A stretch of 64,000 nt of DNA, taken from Phallusia mammillata. Lineage: Eukaryota; Chordata; Ascidiacea; Phlebobranchia; Ascidiidae. Position numbers and translations under genes: made by a program. The stretch's first letter is position 1, and every line of letters begins with the position of its first letter. The stretch lies in assembly GCA_003260075.1 (NCBI GenBank), contig QLIY01000069.1, forward strand, positions 107,491 through 171,490. Reading direction: 5' to 3'. Of this stretch, positions 44,421 to 57,269 are shown piece by piece. The notes below the pieces were generated by a model. It saw only the letters and a program-made list of their open reading frames with translations. It ran no database searches and was not told the origin of the DNA.

Positions 44421-46149
44421 ATGAATCTTGCCACATCTGATGGTTTAGCTGGTGACTTGCTTTTTGGCAACTTTAACCAGGACTTTACCTCGCTTGCTGT
44501 TGGGGGGAGATACGGATATCGAATACTCGGATTAAACTCTGTCGACAAACTTGAAGAAGTGAGTGCACAATGTTGCAACCTAACAAGTTAAATGCTTAAC
44601 AAACTGAGATCAGTGTTTTGATTAAGTTATGTACCACTTCATGTGGAATATACCTTTAACAATTGATTTATGTATGATGTATAAACAATGTCTTTGATAA
44701 CTGATAAATTACCAACCTCCAACTTGAAAGTAACAAATTTATTTTGACCTTAACTAAATGTAACAAATATTAAAATATGAATAATCCTCATTTTAAATTC
44801 ATTGTCCTAGCTTCTGCGATTTTTCAGATACATTCTGATGATATTGACGACGTTTGTTTGGTTGAAAGATTGTTTTCCAGCAGTCTTGTTGCTCTGGTCA
44901 GTCTCTCAAGCCCACGAAAGTTAAAAGTTTGCCATTTCAAGAAAAATACTGAAATATGCAACTATTGGTAAGTGACCGTTTAACCAGAAGGATATAGGAC
45001 TTATTACGATTCAAGTAATTATGCTCATTTGTTTGTTGTTTTAGTTATTCCAACACAATTTTGGCTGTGAAACTGAACAGAATTCGACTTGTGGTTTTGC
45101 TTGAAGACAGTCTTTACATTCACAACATCCAAGACATGAAAGTGCTTCACACAATAAGAGACACTCCTCCAAACCCACAGGGAATTTGTGCCCTCAGTGC
45201 CCACACTGAGAATGCCTTGCTTGCCTACCCCGGCTCCCCGAATACTGGAGAAGTGCAAATTTTTGATGTTGCCAATCTGAAAGCAGTGACAATGATTCAT
45301 GCACATGACAACCCACTTGCTGCCCTCTCATTTAACAGAGACGCTACCAAACTGGCAACAGCATCTGATAAAGGGACAGTGATAAGAGTATTTTCTGTTG
45401 CCGACAGAAAAAAGTTGTTTGAATTCCGCCGTGGTGTGAAACGATGTGTGCACATCTGTTCATTAGCATTCAGTGCAGACTCGATGCTTTTAGCTGCATC
45501 AAGCAACACAGAGACTGTACATTTGTTCAAACTAGAACACCAACAGCCACAGCCAATCAAAGAACATCCTAAAACCAATCACACAAGCCCCAACGAGGCA
45601 TCATGGATGGATTATTTCAACAAAGTGTTGTCAACTTCATCAAATTACTTGCCAAGCCAAGTAAGCGACATGCTTACACAAGATCGTGCCTTTGCGACAG
45701 TAAAACTACCATTTTCAGGCCAGAAAAATGTTTGTGCCCTCACAGTAATGCAACGTCTTTTGCGAGTGGTTGTTGCGTCGGCCGACGGTTACTTATACAT
45801 CTACAACTTGGACAGTGAGGAAGGTGGTGAATGTACTTTGATCCGACAGCACCGCTTGGATGGGATTGGAAATGTTTCTGGATCACCTGGACAACTAGAA
45901 ATTACCGGGGCAACCTACGCTGATGCAACGAAAGGGAAGAAGTTGATGGGGTTGCAACATCAGAAACACCGAACCAACAGCACGGGCAGTTCCACAAGCA
46001 CAAGTAGCAACGACACCGTCTCATCACTTCGCTTGCACGAATCACCAAAAGGCAAGCTATTTTGTCCGATAGATGTTCATGATATTGCCGAGTGTTTACC
46101 ATTGGATGACGATAATGAGTTTCCACCAATGACCTTAAATTGTGAATAG
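44421..46149 (+). CDS. WIPI2: WIPI2-type PROPPIN, autophagy phosphoinositide effector
   Basis: Seven-bladed beta-propeller that binds PI3P on the forming autophagosome and recruits ATG16L1. Exons 44421-44558, 44828-44967, 45045-46149, phases joined. N-terminus MNLATSDG...[16 protein letters not shown] and [16 protein letters not shown] are close to vertebrate WIPI2. [13 protein letters not shown]-type blade follows, then [28 protein letters not shown] with the FRRG motif that makes both phosphoinositide sites. Later blades: [56 protein letters not shown]. The low-complexity tail ([18 protein letters not shown]) differs from vertebrates, but the acidic C-terminus [11 protein letters not shown] matches. 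WIPI1 is less likely, since the tail ends as in WIPI2. An AATAAA is at 46588-46593. Confidence 0.93.
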
Positions 46150-47797
46150 TTGTAGTTAGGGTGCTTTAGTAGATTTTCATTTTCCTTTGTATATTTTCAC
46201 ACCCATTGCTTTTTAAACCCATACATATACTGTTCATATCAACATATATCTTCATCAAAGATTTATCATGCTTTTATTGCATAGTATACTAATATATAGC
46301 ATGATTTTTTTACTTATATAGTATTTAGTTTTGCGCTTAGTAGCATGGTGCAGCGTTCTGCAATAGCTCTACTTTTTTACCTTGAGCCCACTGAATGAAA
46401 ACTTCCTACATAATTATACCCAAGCGCTTTAAATGTTTTGCTGGTGCATTAACTGTTGTGTTGGTGAAGCCAGTAGGAAGTAGCCAACAAACTAATTTTC
46501 CTGTTAACCCAACGTTATGATAGAAAGGGCACACACTGAGTTAGAACGATAAACAAATGTTAGTGTTTTGTGTACAAATTCTGTGAAAATAAACTGTGTT
46601 TATTTCACAGGAAACCATCCGCTCTCGTAGCAGTGATTGTGCCCAGCATCAGCAAAATAGCCACTCAAGTTATTTTTGCATCTACACCATCAACTAGAAA
46701 ATTCACCAACACTTGTTTAAAAATGTCGATTAGTGTTTTACATTAATAGTGTTGAATTTTGATGTTGCTACTGAAGGGAGAGAGGAATCAACAAGTTCCA
46801 CATATTTGTTTTCAAATGTGAACCACATTCCTTACAAATACCTTTTAGTTTGTACTTTCAACCTAAAAATCCTTAACAAAAATGGTACAAAACAAAAAAC
46901 CAACAAAAAACAGAGGATGGCTGTTTATTTCCCTTAAAGTTTTTTCATTTCATTTCGCCATCATGTCTAAGGTACAAGATCCAGAAAATAACATAACAAC
47001 CTCGTAAAATAACAAGTTAACACTGTGAGAAGTTTTCCTTTTAAATCACCTTTTAGTATCTCTATTTGTAGTGGGTAAAGCTAACTGGTAATGGGAATAA
47101 TTATTACACATCTTGAAATTAGCCAAACAATTTTGCAACCTTGTCATTCAGTGTCCACCTCAGTCGTTTACTTTCACCATTTAGTGCAATTTCTATTTGT
47201 GTCTGTTTTTGTGTGTCCTGGCAAGACTTTTAACACCTTTTCCTTTTGTTTGTGTTTGTTATTGTCTGTATATTTCCTGTTCTCCTTTATTTGTGTCTTA
47301 ATATTGCCATAAACTTCATTGACATGTTTGGTAAAATCTCATAAATATTATTTAGTTGCAGGAAATGCACATAACTTTCCAACTTTTTAGATTTTTAACA
47401 CCAGTAAGAATTTTAACTTTTTGTGTCAATTCGTTATTTTATCGTTTTTAAACCAGATCACTTTTCACTTACATTTTGTTTTATGTCAATTTGCTGACAA
47501 ATCAAGTGTTGTGTTTTGCTCATGGCCTTGGTGAGGTAATAAATTCTTTAAAGTCTTTACAAGTGAAGCGTTTTATATTTATAAGAGTTTGTAATTTCTG
47601 TTTGCCTCCATCGAGGATTTCTAATAACTGGGAAAACATTTCTGTGACTTATAGGGTGGTTATAGTAAAATTGGATTTTGAAAAATGAAAAATAAGGCAA
47701 AAAGATGCCTTGGGGGAATAAATTTGCCAAAATGTAAAATGCCTATTTTGGTGCAGGTAATTAAACAGTTAGGGCGAGGGAAGGTACGCAAGCCTGA
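46150..47797. other. WIPI2 3' flank and spacer
   Basis: Probable WIPI2 3' UTR up to about 46610, then AT-rich spacer. No further gene, tRNA or clear repeat recognised. Confidence 0.5.
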
Positions 47798-47805
47798 CAA
47801 GCCAC

Positions 47806-48055
47806 CATAGGCGCCGGCAGAAAATTTTGCAAGAGGGGGCAAATTTTGGCCGATACTTTACCGCATCAAGAATTGGTTACATGAAGCCATAAATCGTGTA
47901 CTTCACAATTGAGTTGCCTAAAAGTTAAAGTATTGAACGCTGTCACATAACCCCGCGCTGCCAATTTAATTAGGTTTGCTGCTAAATATGTTAAATTGAG
48001 GTACACTGAAATCCAAGCAAGTGCCCCCTCTTGCCCCTACGTGGCGGCGCCCATG
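47806..48055. mobile_element. 250-bp MITE with GGCGCC terminal repeats
   Basis: Left end CATAGGCGCCGGCA, right end the near-complement TGGCGGCGCCCATG. Perfect 8-bp target duplication CAAGCCAC at 47798-47805 and 48056-48063. Same ends as the larger element at 59044-60037. No coding sequence. Confidence 0.88.
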
Positions 48056-48063
48056 CAAGCCAC

Positions 48064-48872
48064 CACAGTTCATACTACTCAGTGCTGTTGTTTACTGCTT
48101 GTCCAAAACGCCAATAATTCGAATCAATTATACCAATATTACCCTCTTAATAGCATCGTGCATCAATCAACAGCACTTATTTATGATTCATTGAGTTCTA
48201 AAAGCAATTTTACTTGGCACCAACACGACTTTTCGTGACCATAAAATCGTTTTTTTCGAGAAAAAAGATAAATTTCACATTGGCTGCGCAGTAAGATATC
48301 TATAGCACAGAATCTGTCGCAGACTCGCAGTGGTCGGAGACTCGGAGTTTGTCCAGCAGCAGCAGTTTGTTACTCCAGGAAGCAGCAGAGGCGATATGTG
48401 TAAACAAACTGTTAAGTGACCATCGGTTCTGGTAAGTTCCTTGCTATTAATTGAAGTGACGTGCATTCGGACACAAACGAAAAAGAGTATTTCTTCAACA
48501 GGTAGCCAGGTACAGCTGCTAAGTTTTAATCATTGTTCCCTCCCCTTTATAAACCGCTATGTATTTTGCGGATGTGTTTTCTGTGTCACATTACCATAAA
48601 GTATTACTATAAGTTTGTCAAATTGAGCATAAACAAAATACAATACAGTGGGTTGCAAGCATATTACACAGAATTAGTTTTAATGTTTAAATAAGTATTC
48701 AAAATTATTGTATTTTTGTTTCTGCTGTTTTTGTGTCAGCATGTTAACAAGTTTAATGATGTTTTTAATTGATTTTTAGCTCACTGCCTACAGTTGTCCA
48801 GGCATTTTAGTTGTTGTATTCAAACCAGATATATCTGCGATGTAGGTACAAACAAAACATTGTGTATAATGA
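48064..48872 (+). promoter_or_regulatory. Probable promoter and 5' UTR of the SOCS6/7 gene
   Basis: A G/C-richer patch around 48290-48430 ends in a good donor (GGTTCTG then GTAAGTTCC at 48431), and an acceptor TTTTTAG ends at 48779. This fits a non-coding first exon spliced to about 48780, shortly before the start codon. Inference only. Confidence 0.35.
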
Positions 48873-51242
48873 ATGCTGGTAATGCAAGGCAAAATGGCAC
48901 TGAATGGTATAAAAGAAGATGCACCAAGACCACCATTGCGAAAGCAGTTTTTACCGAAAAAAAGTGACACAAAGCACAGCGGGCTTAATGGTGATACTAC
49001 ATCAGCTTATCCCAGTTACAGAGACGCTCAAGTCGGACTAAAAAACCTCACTGTAAAAGCTGATTTTGTTCCAACACTAAATGGGGCTTTTGTTGATGAG
49101 TTTGGAGAAAATGTGTACGGTGAAATTGGGAAGGACAATTTGTTTCAAAACAATTCCGACCCTGTAGTTAATGGTGTTGAAAATAACGATCACATAAGTG
49201 CTGAATCTGCAAAGCATGAACCCGAGCAAGCTGCAGGCAGTGGTTTAGCTAAGGTTGAAACTTACCAACTTCGACCAAAAAGACGCCGTCATGTCTATCA
49301 TGAGATTGTTTTGCCCTTTGAAAAAAGTAAAGTTGATGACGTTCAACCCTCTGCTCCCGTGCATAAACTTCCCCCTCCTGCGCTGCCCTTTAAACCTCAC
49401 TATTTGAGGTCTAAGTTTAGTGGGGATTTTGCCCCACCTCTGCCACCACGTGTAGCAAACAAGGACGCACTGATGCAAAGAAAACAATTAACCGAAGAGT
49501 ATTTTGAGAACATTCGCAAAAGCGTTGACATTGATTTGCTTGATGATTTTATAGAGGACGATTTTCAGCAGGGACCATGTCCAGCTGATGCGTTGCAGCA
49601 ACGATCACATCTTCTCAATGACGCTGGTGCTGGCCCTTCAAGGCCCAACAACAATATGAACTCAGATGAACCGGAAACCCAATATTGGACAATTGAAAAT
49701 GATCCAAATGATTCTGAGCGACGTAGGTCAATTCCACTGTTGGAAATTCAAACCAGCAGATTTTCACCCGAGATTCCTGCTAGCAACAGTTTGTTTGAAA
49801 ACAATGAACCTGCAAAAGAGAGAACTTTTCCTGGCTTACACACAGGCACTAGAGTTCAGTTTATCCAAAGTTTAAAATGCTTGAAACAATGTGGTTGGTA
49901 CTGGGGTAATATGACGTGGGAAGATGCTGAAACAATGCTCAGCTACAAACCAAATGCTGAAGGTATATAACTATTGTTATTCTAACAACCAATACCGGTT
50001 GTGTACCTTCCTTCTTGGCCAAGTTTTTTGTAAGAAGTCAAATTTTGTTAAAACTTTAGAAAGCCTAGTAATAAGTTACTTTATGTTCTCATCAGTTCAA
50101 TTAAAATTGTGAGGGAAAATGTCTGGTAACTTTGTGTTAAACTTGCTTTAAACTGAATATCTTAGATCAGGGGTGTGCAACCTTTGTTACTGTGGGGCCA
50201 AATACAATGCTATTTAGCCAATATTAGATCGCTGGCCTCACCTGTGTACAACACAAGGTGATTTTACGCTCCGCACAACCTTTAATCAAGGGCCGCAGGT
50301 TGCCCACCCCTGTCTTAGATAAAATACTTCTGTGATATAATGTGACAAGTTATTTTGTTGATAGGAGTATTTCTTGTGCGTGACAGTCAAGACCCATTGC
50401 ATCTTCTCACACTAACTGTTCGATCGGCTGAAAATACAATTCATCATGTGAGGATCGAGCATGCAGACGGTAAGCATGAAATAATGACAAAACCAAAAGG
50501 CTTATTTAATATGAAAACTCTGTTGTTTTTCTGATTACAACCAATGCAGCTTAACTCCTAAGCATTCTTTCTCAAAAAATACCATTAGCTTTTCTGAGTA
50601 TCATATATATTTGTTTTGCCAAGTTATACAACTTATATATATACAAAGAAACCTTGTATGCAACATTTTTAACGCAAATATAATCCTTGAGGCACAGGAT
50701 TTTCAAAATATGCATGAGTTTGAAAAATGTTTTCAAATGTTTGTTTGTATTTATTTGTGTGGTTTTCATGCACTGACTGCAGACACTAGAGATTGTCCAC
50801 CTCACACCACACAGCTCGCAGCACTTTGCGTAAAAACATCTGTTAGATGTAACATGTAGGCAAGAGTTTTGAATGTTAAACTGCAGAGTGACAAATTTAT
50901 TAGTGTGTGACGTTTAACAATAACTTGTTGATGAAAATAATGTCAACAAATTGTATACGAATTGCAGAAATTGTTTCATAACAAAATGGCAAAAAAACTT
51001 ACTAGGGAACGTGCATGTTAAAAATAAATTCTACAAATCATTTAATTTGGTTGAAATAAATGTTAACTGACTGCCAGTATTAGGTGTCTGACAAATTCTG
51101 TTTATACCATTTTAGTTGTTAAATGTAGCATTGCTTTCTGTTTCTTTGTAGCACCAAAGAAAATGTTTGTACATTAACATGCATGAAAACAAAAACTGAT
51201 AATATATGTCTTCCAATTTGTAACTATATTAAGCAACAATAG

Positions 51243-51285
<43 letters not shown>

Positions 51286-54058
51286 GCAAAAAGCAAGTCT
51301 ACTTGCCTGTTCAACTAAATAGAGTTGTAATATTTAAAAAAAACTATGTTTTAATCCGATTTAATCTACTTCCATGTTTAACTAGAGATGTGTAGAAGGA
51401 CTATGTTTCAGCCCCAGTGAATAGTCCAAAGAAAGACTTTTGTTGCTTTCAATTTCAAAATTACTGCAGAAAGTGTGCTTTGCTTAAAATAGTTTCACAT
51501 ATGAGTATGGTTTGTATTTATATCCTTTCTGCACCTTTAAGACAATGTAAAAAATTTAAACTCGAATTCCTCTAATTCAGTTCATGTAAATTTGAATGTG
51601 ATCATTTTTGTTTGATTTTTCCCAGGCAAGTTCCAGTTATATGAGCCAAGTGGTTCAGTAAGCCAAGGAGCAGCAAACTGTGTCCGACATCCAAACATTG
51701 TAACTTTCATCAAACTCGTTATGAAGCATTCTCAGTCTGGAACTTTTATTTATTTTGTCAAGACGCGCAACATGGGCGAACCTCCAGTACAAATAAGGTA
51801 TGTTTGTATTGTTTGTTCGCAACACACTTTCTGTTTGTGACATTATGTGTTTGCTGTGATCAAAATGCATTTAATGTTGGGCCAACTGTTTTTGATTTTT
51901 TTGGTCAAAACTAAAAGTTTGTCGGCCTGATATTTGTGTGGGTCATCTGTTTTTAGTAGAAATGCATGACATTAAACCATTACATGAACTTGGCAACAAT
52001 ATGCCCAAAAAATGACAGGATTTATTCATTCGAGGCATAAGAGTTGTTTTGTTGCGTAATCAGTATGTAGTCTTTGCAATGGTATTTAAATACAGCAAAG
52101 GAGTTTGTGAAACAAGATGATATGAATGACAATATTTTGGGCCTTATAAAGTCAAATACAATGCTTTTAATGTTACCCTTTGAGCACAAGGTAAACATGA
52201 GTAACAAAATCCCTTGCAGCAGATAATTTTCAATTTTTCGAAATAATTTTCAATTTTTTCCCCCCCCCCCAATGCTTTTAATGTTACCCTTTGAGCACAA
52301 GGTAAACATGAGTAACATAATCCCTTGCAGCAGATAATTTTCAATTTTTCTTTTGATTTATGCAATGAAGTATTTTATGAAAGAAAATATTTTGGGTTGT
52401 TACCTTATGGTATAATAACATAAATCCAGGTTAGCTGACAAAATTACAAGAAAAATCTAAATAAAATGTTTTTCAGCTTGAACTAATGCTATTTATGGGT
52501 CCCATGAAGGGGACACATTTTGATTTTACTCGATTTGTTTGCTGTTTTTCTTTTTTTTTCTTCCCTGAAGTTTGTCCACCCTCCTTTGTCATGAAATGTT
52601 TGATGGATTTGAATGAAACTTTCACAGATGGTAGATATAGTTATGCAGATGTGCCATCTGCTTCGTTTGACTTGATAACCCCAGTATTCACCCCGCTAGC
52701 CCCAAAAATGTAAAACGTTTTTGTATGTTGCTGCGCACCACAAACGAAAAATTTCTGTGGTGTAATAGTGTAATAAAGGCAACAGAACATATGGTACTTG
52801 TGTTTGTGCATTATTGGTTGGACGTTTTTGCACATGGCAACAGAGGGGTGTTAACAGCCTTATGATGTCAGAAGCGTTAACGAATATTGCTTATAACACC
52901 TCTAGTGGCCAGAATTGTAAACATTGTCCGATTTGGATACAATTTTACATGTCTGTTCATTGAGTGATTGTGGTTACATATTTTATACTTTTGGGTGTAG
53001 AACCCCATCAGTTACCCTACCAACCCCCTATAATGGGTCAATTTTTTAAACAATGTCTGAATTGAATGAAATTTTGACAGTTTACAGAGTGTGCTTTTTA
53101 TAGTTGTCGATTGTTGTGTTCACCCCTGTGGCCCCAATATTTACCCCACTAGCCCCCTAAAATGGGTCAATTTTTTAAACAATGTCTGAATTGAATGAAA
53201 TTTGGACAGTTTGTAGAGTGTGCCATTTATAGGTTTAGATTATTGTGTTCAACCTTGTAGCCCTATCATTTACCCACCTACAATTGTGTGCAATTCGCCA
53301 TTAATAGGAGCTGATTGTTGTGTTTAGCCCTTTTTCTCAGATAGAGAAAAACCTTAAAAAATGTGTGAATGGAATNNNNNNNNNNNNNNNNNNNNNNNNN
53401 NNNNNNNNNNNNNNNNNNNNNNNNNNNNNNNNNNNNNNNNNNNNNNNNNNNNNNNNNNNNNNNNNNNNNNNNNNNNNNNNNNNNNNNNNNNNNNNNNNNN
53501 NNNNNNNNNNNNNNNNNNNNNNNNATATACGTAAACTGGCGGAACTTTTTTCCAATTTTGTGCTGTCCGAAGCAAATATTGGCATAAAGTTGCCCGTATT
53601 CTTATGGTGTAAATCGGCCTTTGGTACTCGCACGTTGGTATCGAAAACTGAGGCAAAATATTTCGATACCGAGTACGAGTATCGATACCACTGAAATCGT
53701 TTGATACCATCGATACCGAGTACCGGGTACCCGTCCCATCACTAGCTGATATGGGACCCAATAAAAAATATGAGTAGGAAATATATTAATGTTTCAAAAT
53801 AGGATATAGTGTATATGCAACGGCAATATGTGCTAAGCCACCCTTCTATTTATAAACTATTTTTTTAGATTGATGCATCCGATATCAAGGTTTTCTTGTG
53901 TGAAGAGTTTAAAGTATTACACTCGCTTTGTCATAAAAGACATCGTTCCAGCTGAGTCAATAGACCTTTTACCGATTCCTGCAAAGTTAAAAGATTACCT
54001 GCAAGAATCTCAATACTTTGATCCCAAAGAAGATTTTGCCTGTGCACAAGTTTCATAG
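48873..54058 (+). CDS. SOCS6: Suppressor of cytokine signalling, SOCS6/7 type
   Basis: Substrate adaptor: the SH2 domain binds phosphotyrosine and the SOCS box recruits Elongin B/C and Cullin 5 for ubiquitination. Exons 48873-49962, 50365-50469, 51626-51797, 53869-54058, phases joined. The first 340 residues are a long, mostly disordered N-terminal region with proline-rich patches (APRPPLRK, PPPALPFKP, FAPPLPPR). SH2: LKQCGWYWGNMTWEDAE, VFLVRDS with the phosphotyrosine-binding Arg, then IHHVRIEHADGKFQLYE, and LMHPISRF. SOCS box: SLKYYTRFVI and LLPIPAKLKDYLQESQYF, closest to SOCS6/7 (LP(L/I)P...KDYLQE). The BC box has Thr where Cys is usual. Three in-frame ATGs (48873, 48882, 48894) could start it. 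SOCS6 versus SOCS7 is not resolved. AATAAA near 55923 may end a long 3' UTR. Confidence 0.9.
50168..50312. mobile_element. 145-bp hAT-type MITE in SOCS intron 1
   Basis: CAGGGGTGTGCAACCTTTG at the left and GCAGGTTGCCCACCCCTG at the right, with perfect 8-bp target duplication TCTTAGAT at 50160-50167 and 50313-50320. The CAGGGGTG start and 8-bp duplication are characteristic of hAT. Confidence 0.9.
51241..51286 (+). repeat. CAA trinucleotide microsatellite
   Basis: About fifteen tandem CAA/ACA units in SOCS intron 2. Non-coding. Confidence 0.9.
52150..52350. repeat. Duplication split by poly-C in SOCS intron 3
   Basis: AATGCTTTTAATGTTACCC and about 80 following bases occur before and after a C run (52260-52270). 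Same contig-overlap pattern as elsewhere. Confidence 0.8.
52980..53375 (+). repeat. Tandem repeat of about 129 bp running into a gap
   Basis: Units share ATGGGTCAATTTTTTAAAC, ATGTCTGAATTGAATGAAAT and AGCCCC; ATGGGTC recurs at 53033 and 53162, a period of about 129. Two clear units and partial ones are seen (a diverged relative at 52585-52710). The array is cut by the N gap at 53376, so its length is unknown. Confidence 0.7.
53376..53524. other. Assembly gap (149 N)
   Basis: Run of N in SOCS intron 3, adjacent to the tandem array. The flanking SOCS exons are in phase. Confidence 0.99.
53620..53745. mobile_element. Transposon end with GGTACTCG/CGAGTACC iterations
   Basis: Multiple TCGATACC/GAGTACC words ending GTACCCGTCCCATCACTA. 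This resembles the end of hAT-like elements that start TAGTGATGGGAC. Only one end is visible because of the gap on its left. Confidence 0.45.
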
Positions 54059-54198
54059 TGATGTGGTTTGTTGTTCTTACACTGTAATGGCTGGAAACTA
54101 CAACAAAAAACAACTATTTCATATTCTATAAAAACATGTCTTAACCAATACTTACAGCAATTCTATAAAAACATTGGGTTATTGGCATGACCTGAAGC

Positions 54199-54507
54199 AG
54201 GGGTTGGCAACCCATGGCACGCATGAAAAGGTTGGCATGTGAGGTGATTTTTCACCGCACGCCAACCGATTTTCGTGTTTATATTGAAGTAACAATTCAC
54301 ATGTTACACTGCTTGTTTATAGTTTTTATCGTGCCATTGTCTCAAAATTCAGCCTTACATGCACAAAACACTCTGCTTTCTCTTTATTATTGGTATCTGC
54401 TGGCACGAACCACTATTATTTAGAAAAACGTTGGCCCACGAGGTCATTAACACATGGAAATAACAAGTTAATCGGCATGTGTCGCCTAAAAGGTTGCCGA
54501 CCCCTGG
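54199..54507. mobile_element. hAT-type MITE downstream of SOCS
   Basis: CAGGGGTTGGCAACCCATGG at the left and AGGTTGCCGACCCCTG at the right. Flanks ACCTGAAG and GCCTAAAG are an imperfect (6 of 8) duplication, suggesting an older insertion. Confidence 0.75.
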
Positions 54508-56086
54508 CCTAAAGCTGATGTATATTTGTAAAGTTGGGTTCAGAGCAAAAGTAACCAAGATAAGTGAGTTTATGCCTTCAGTACTTTTGAAATAGCAAGT
54601 CTAGGTGTTACTAACTACAAGCAAGGTAAATATTTTTCCCACTCTATTGTGAGTTCCTGCATTCCATTGCACCTTTTGCACACAAGGTGGAACATAGAAA
54701 TGTTTCCACTTATGCTGCTCTTGCCTTAAACACTGTCGCTATTGTGTGTTGAAAACTACCGACTGTCATATATCTGTGGCAGAAAACATTATTTCTGCAA
54801 CCTGTTATTTTTAGGAAGCCTGATTTCAGTTGGAAAATGAAAACTGGGTCTTTTAAGACAGTAAAACCGAAAGACTGTAAATCCTTGGTTTAAACAGAAT
54901 CAGTCGGTTTTAAATGACGGAATATATATTTCGCCTATGTGGCATCATCAGTTCCTGTAACCGAAATACAATACGATATAAACATGATGGGTCTTTTAAG
55001 TGTTATGATTTTTATGTTACTGAGTTGAATCAGTATTTGTCACATAATGTTATGGTTGTATTCATACAATCATGGGCTGATAACAAGGTGTATGCAAAAT
55101 TAAACAATTCTTCATGATTTATTGTCTCAATCTTCTTACCTTGTTAATATTTGTGCCCTGCATTGATTTTGAAGTGATAAACCTAGTACTGTAGCATGTC
55201 CAAAATCCTTACCAAGTTTAAAAGAAAGCAATGATGTGAAATTACATAATATTTGTAGAAATACGAAAAGCCATGTCACTGCAGAAATGATGTGACTTTG
55301 TGCTTTCCGTTAAGCCCATGTGTTTTATATTTCCCACTGTACAAGCATTTTACGTGGTGCTTAATGATTGTGGACAGACAAGTTTTAATCCGTGATTCTC
55401 TATATTCAACTTACTGAAACATGATTTGTGTAACAATGTTTGTCAAGCATGTTTTATGGTTTGTAGCTTCAAATCTCTTCAGTGTTGCTGGTAAATGGTT
55501 GGCCTAAAAAATAATTTACAAAAATTTTTACCATTACCAATTTTCCTCAGGAGTTAAATAACAGTATTTAAAATCCCTTTGTTACTGTTTAATTAAGCTT
55601 AAAAAAACGTTTTATTGTGCTTTTTACCCCACATAGGTTTTAAGTATTGATTTCGACAAAGTATCCAAATCTCATCCCATGCTTTTGTTGTCGTTTTCAT
55701 TACTGTAATACCAAAGCATTTTATTGTGACAGCATAACTTGTCTAAATCCAGTAATAATACAGGTTTTTGGCAAGTTACATAAATCATGACTTTGTAAAC
55801 TTCAGCAATTGATTATTATCGAAAGATTTTTGCTTTTAATTTCATTGTATGTGATGAAACTGTGCAATCAGCTTAAGTGCATGTAAAGCCCTCTACATTG
55901 TCGATTTGTATTGTTGTGAAACAATAAACAGTGAATAAACTGTATTCGTGAAAAGATGGTGGTGTATTGTTTGTCAATTGCAACAAAAATCAACATTAGG
56001 TTGGGTTCAGGATTCGTCAAAATCTAAAAGAAATACTCTTAATTGAAACTTAAAGCTGGAATCACCCAGTCTGTTGCTTGGTGGAT

Positions 56087-56152
<66 letters not shown>

Positions 56153-56450
56153 GCCAGTTTTAACTTTGTGCTTTGATATGGATTAGGCGAGGTATGGGCT
56201 GCACCTCATATTGTAGTGGCCCAACACAGAAGTAACAACTGCTTGGGGGGGGGGGCTTTTGTAGCATCGTCAGTATCTGTGTACAAGCAGAAAGATTCGT
56301 AACAACAGTATGCGTAAATATCTACTAAACCTGAAAGAACAAATTTATGCCTATGCGCCAGTTTTAACTTTGTGCTTCGATACGGATTAGGTGAGGTATT
56401 GGCTGCACCTCATATTGTAGTGGCCCAACACAGAAGTAACAACTGCTTTG
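56087..56450. repeat. Poly-G runs (65 and 11 bases) with a duplicated segment
   Basis: G runs at 56087-56151 and 56245-56255. The segment between them (GCCAGTTTTAACTTTGTGCT...) recurs at 56355-56450. The only poly-G junctions in the window; the others are poly-C. Confidence 0.8.
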
Positions 56451-57269
56451 GGAGAGTGCAGAAATTGCATGGCATCCATTACAATTTTATCTGCAAATCG
56501 TGAAATGGTAATTATTCAGCATTTACTCCAGACAGCCAAAGTAAAAAAAATAGGAAAGGCAAAACAAAATTATATGTTACACCGGACATTTAACTTATTT
56601 GGGCGCTTGTTGTTCTTGTATTCGCTAAATAAAATTTTAAGGTTTATTTTGAATAATCTCATTTAAATCATAATTTATTGCTTTGATCAAATTTTATTTT
56701 TAACAACAGAGACGAATTTTATTTTATGATGTCACAAATAGTTTTCGGGGAATCACCGTTCGAAGCATGGCTGATAAAATCATTTGTTGTATTTGCTACT
56801 TACATTTTCTTGTATTGTGCAATTTGAAATGCCTAAAAGACGCACTGTGGAAAGTTAAATAGACTCCACTAATATCACATTGTGCGAGGTTTAATATAGA
56901 TAAAACTATTAGTGATAAATAAGGAAGTAAATTTACATTTGAAGTCCTGTAAATATCCATTAATCAAGCTGCAAGTAGACTTGTTGTTTTGAACAAGTTT
57001 TAGCCATCACTCGTCCCATTTTACCCAAAGCAAATAGTGCTCATCTATAATACACAATCTACTTATGAAACATATGCAATTTTTAAAAATGTTGACGGTT
57101 AGAGCTTCTAGGGTCTGGCGTCTGGGACTCTGGAGGGTTTATAATAAAAAAAAAAACAATAATTTAGTTTTAGATGCCTGGGTTGGGCTTAATATTCTGT
57201 GTAGATTTGCGTATTTTAGAGTAGCTCAAGCAAATATTGCTACCATGGGCACAATTTTTGCTGATTTCG

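Larger units (their letters stand above)
54059..57060. other. SOCS 3' flank and gene-poor spacer
   Basis: No further coding sequence recognised. Contains the element at 54199-54507, likely poly(A) sites near 55923-55939, and the poly-G junctions at 56087-56255. Confidence 0.5.

Noticed and set aside
51241-51286. CRISPR-like or functional repeat array
   Set aside because: A plain CAA microsatellite with no spacers.
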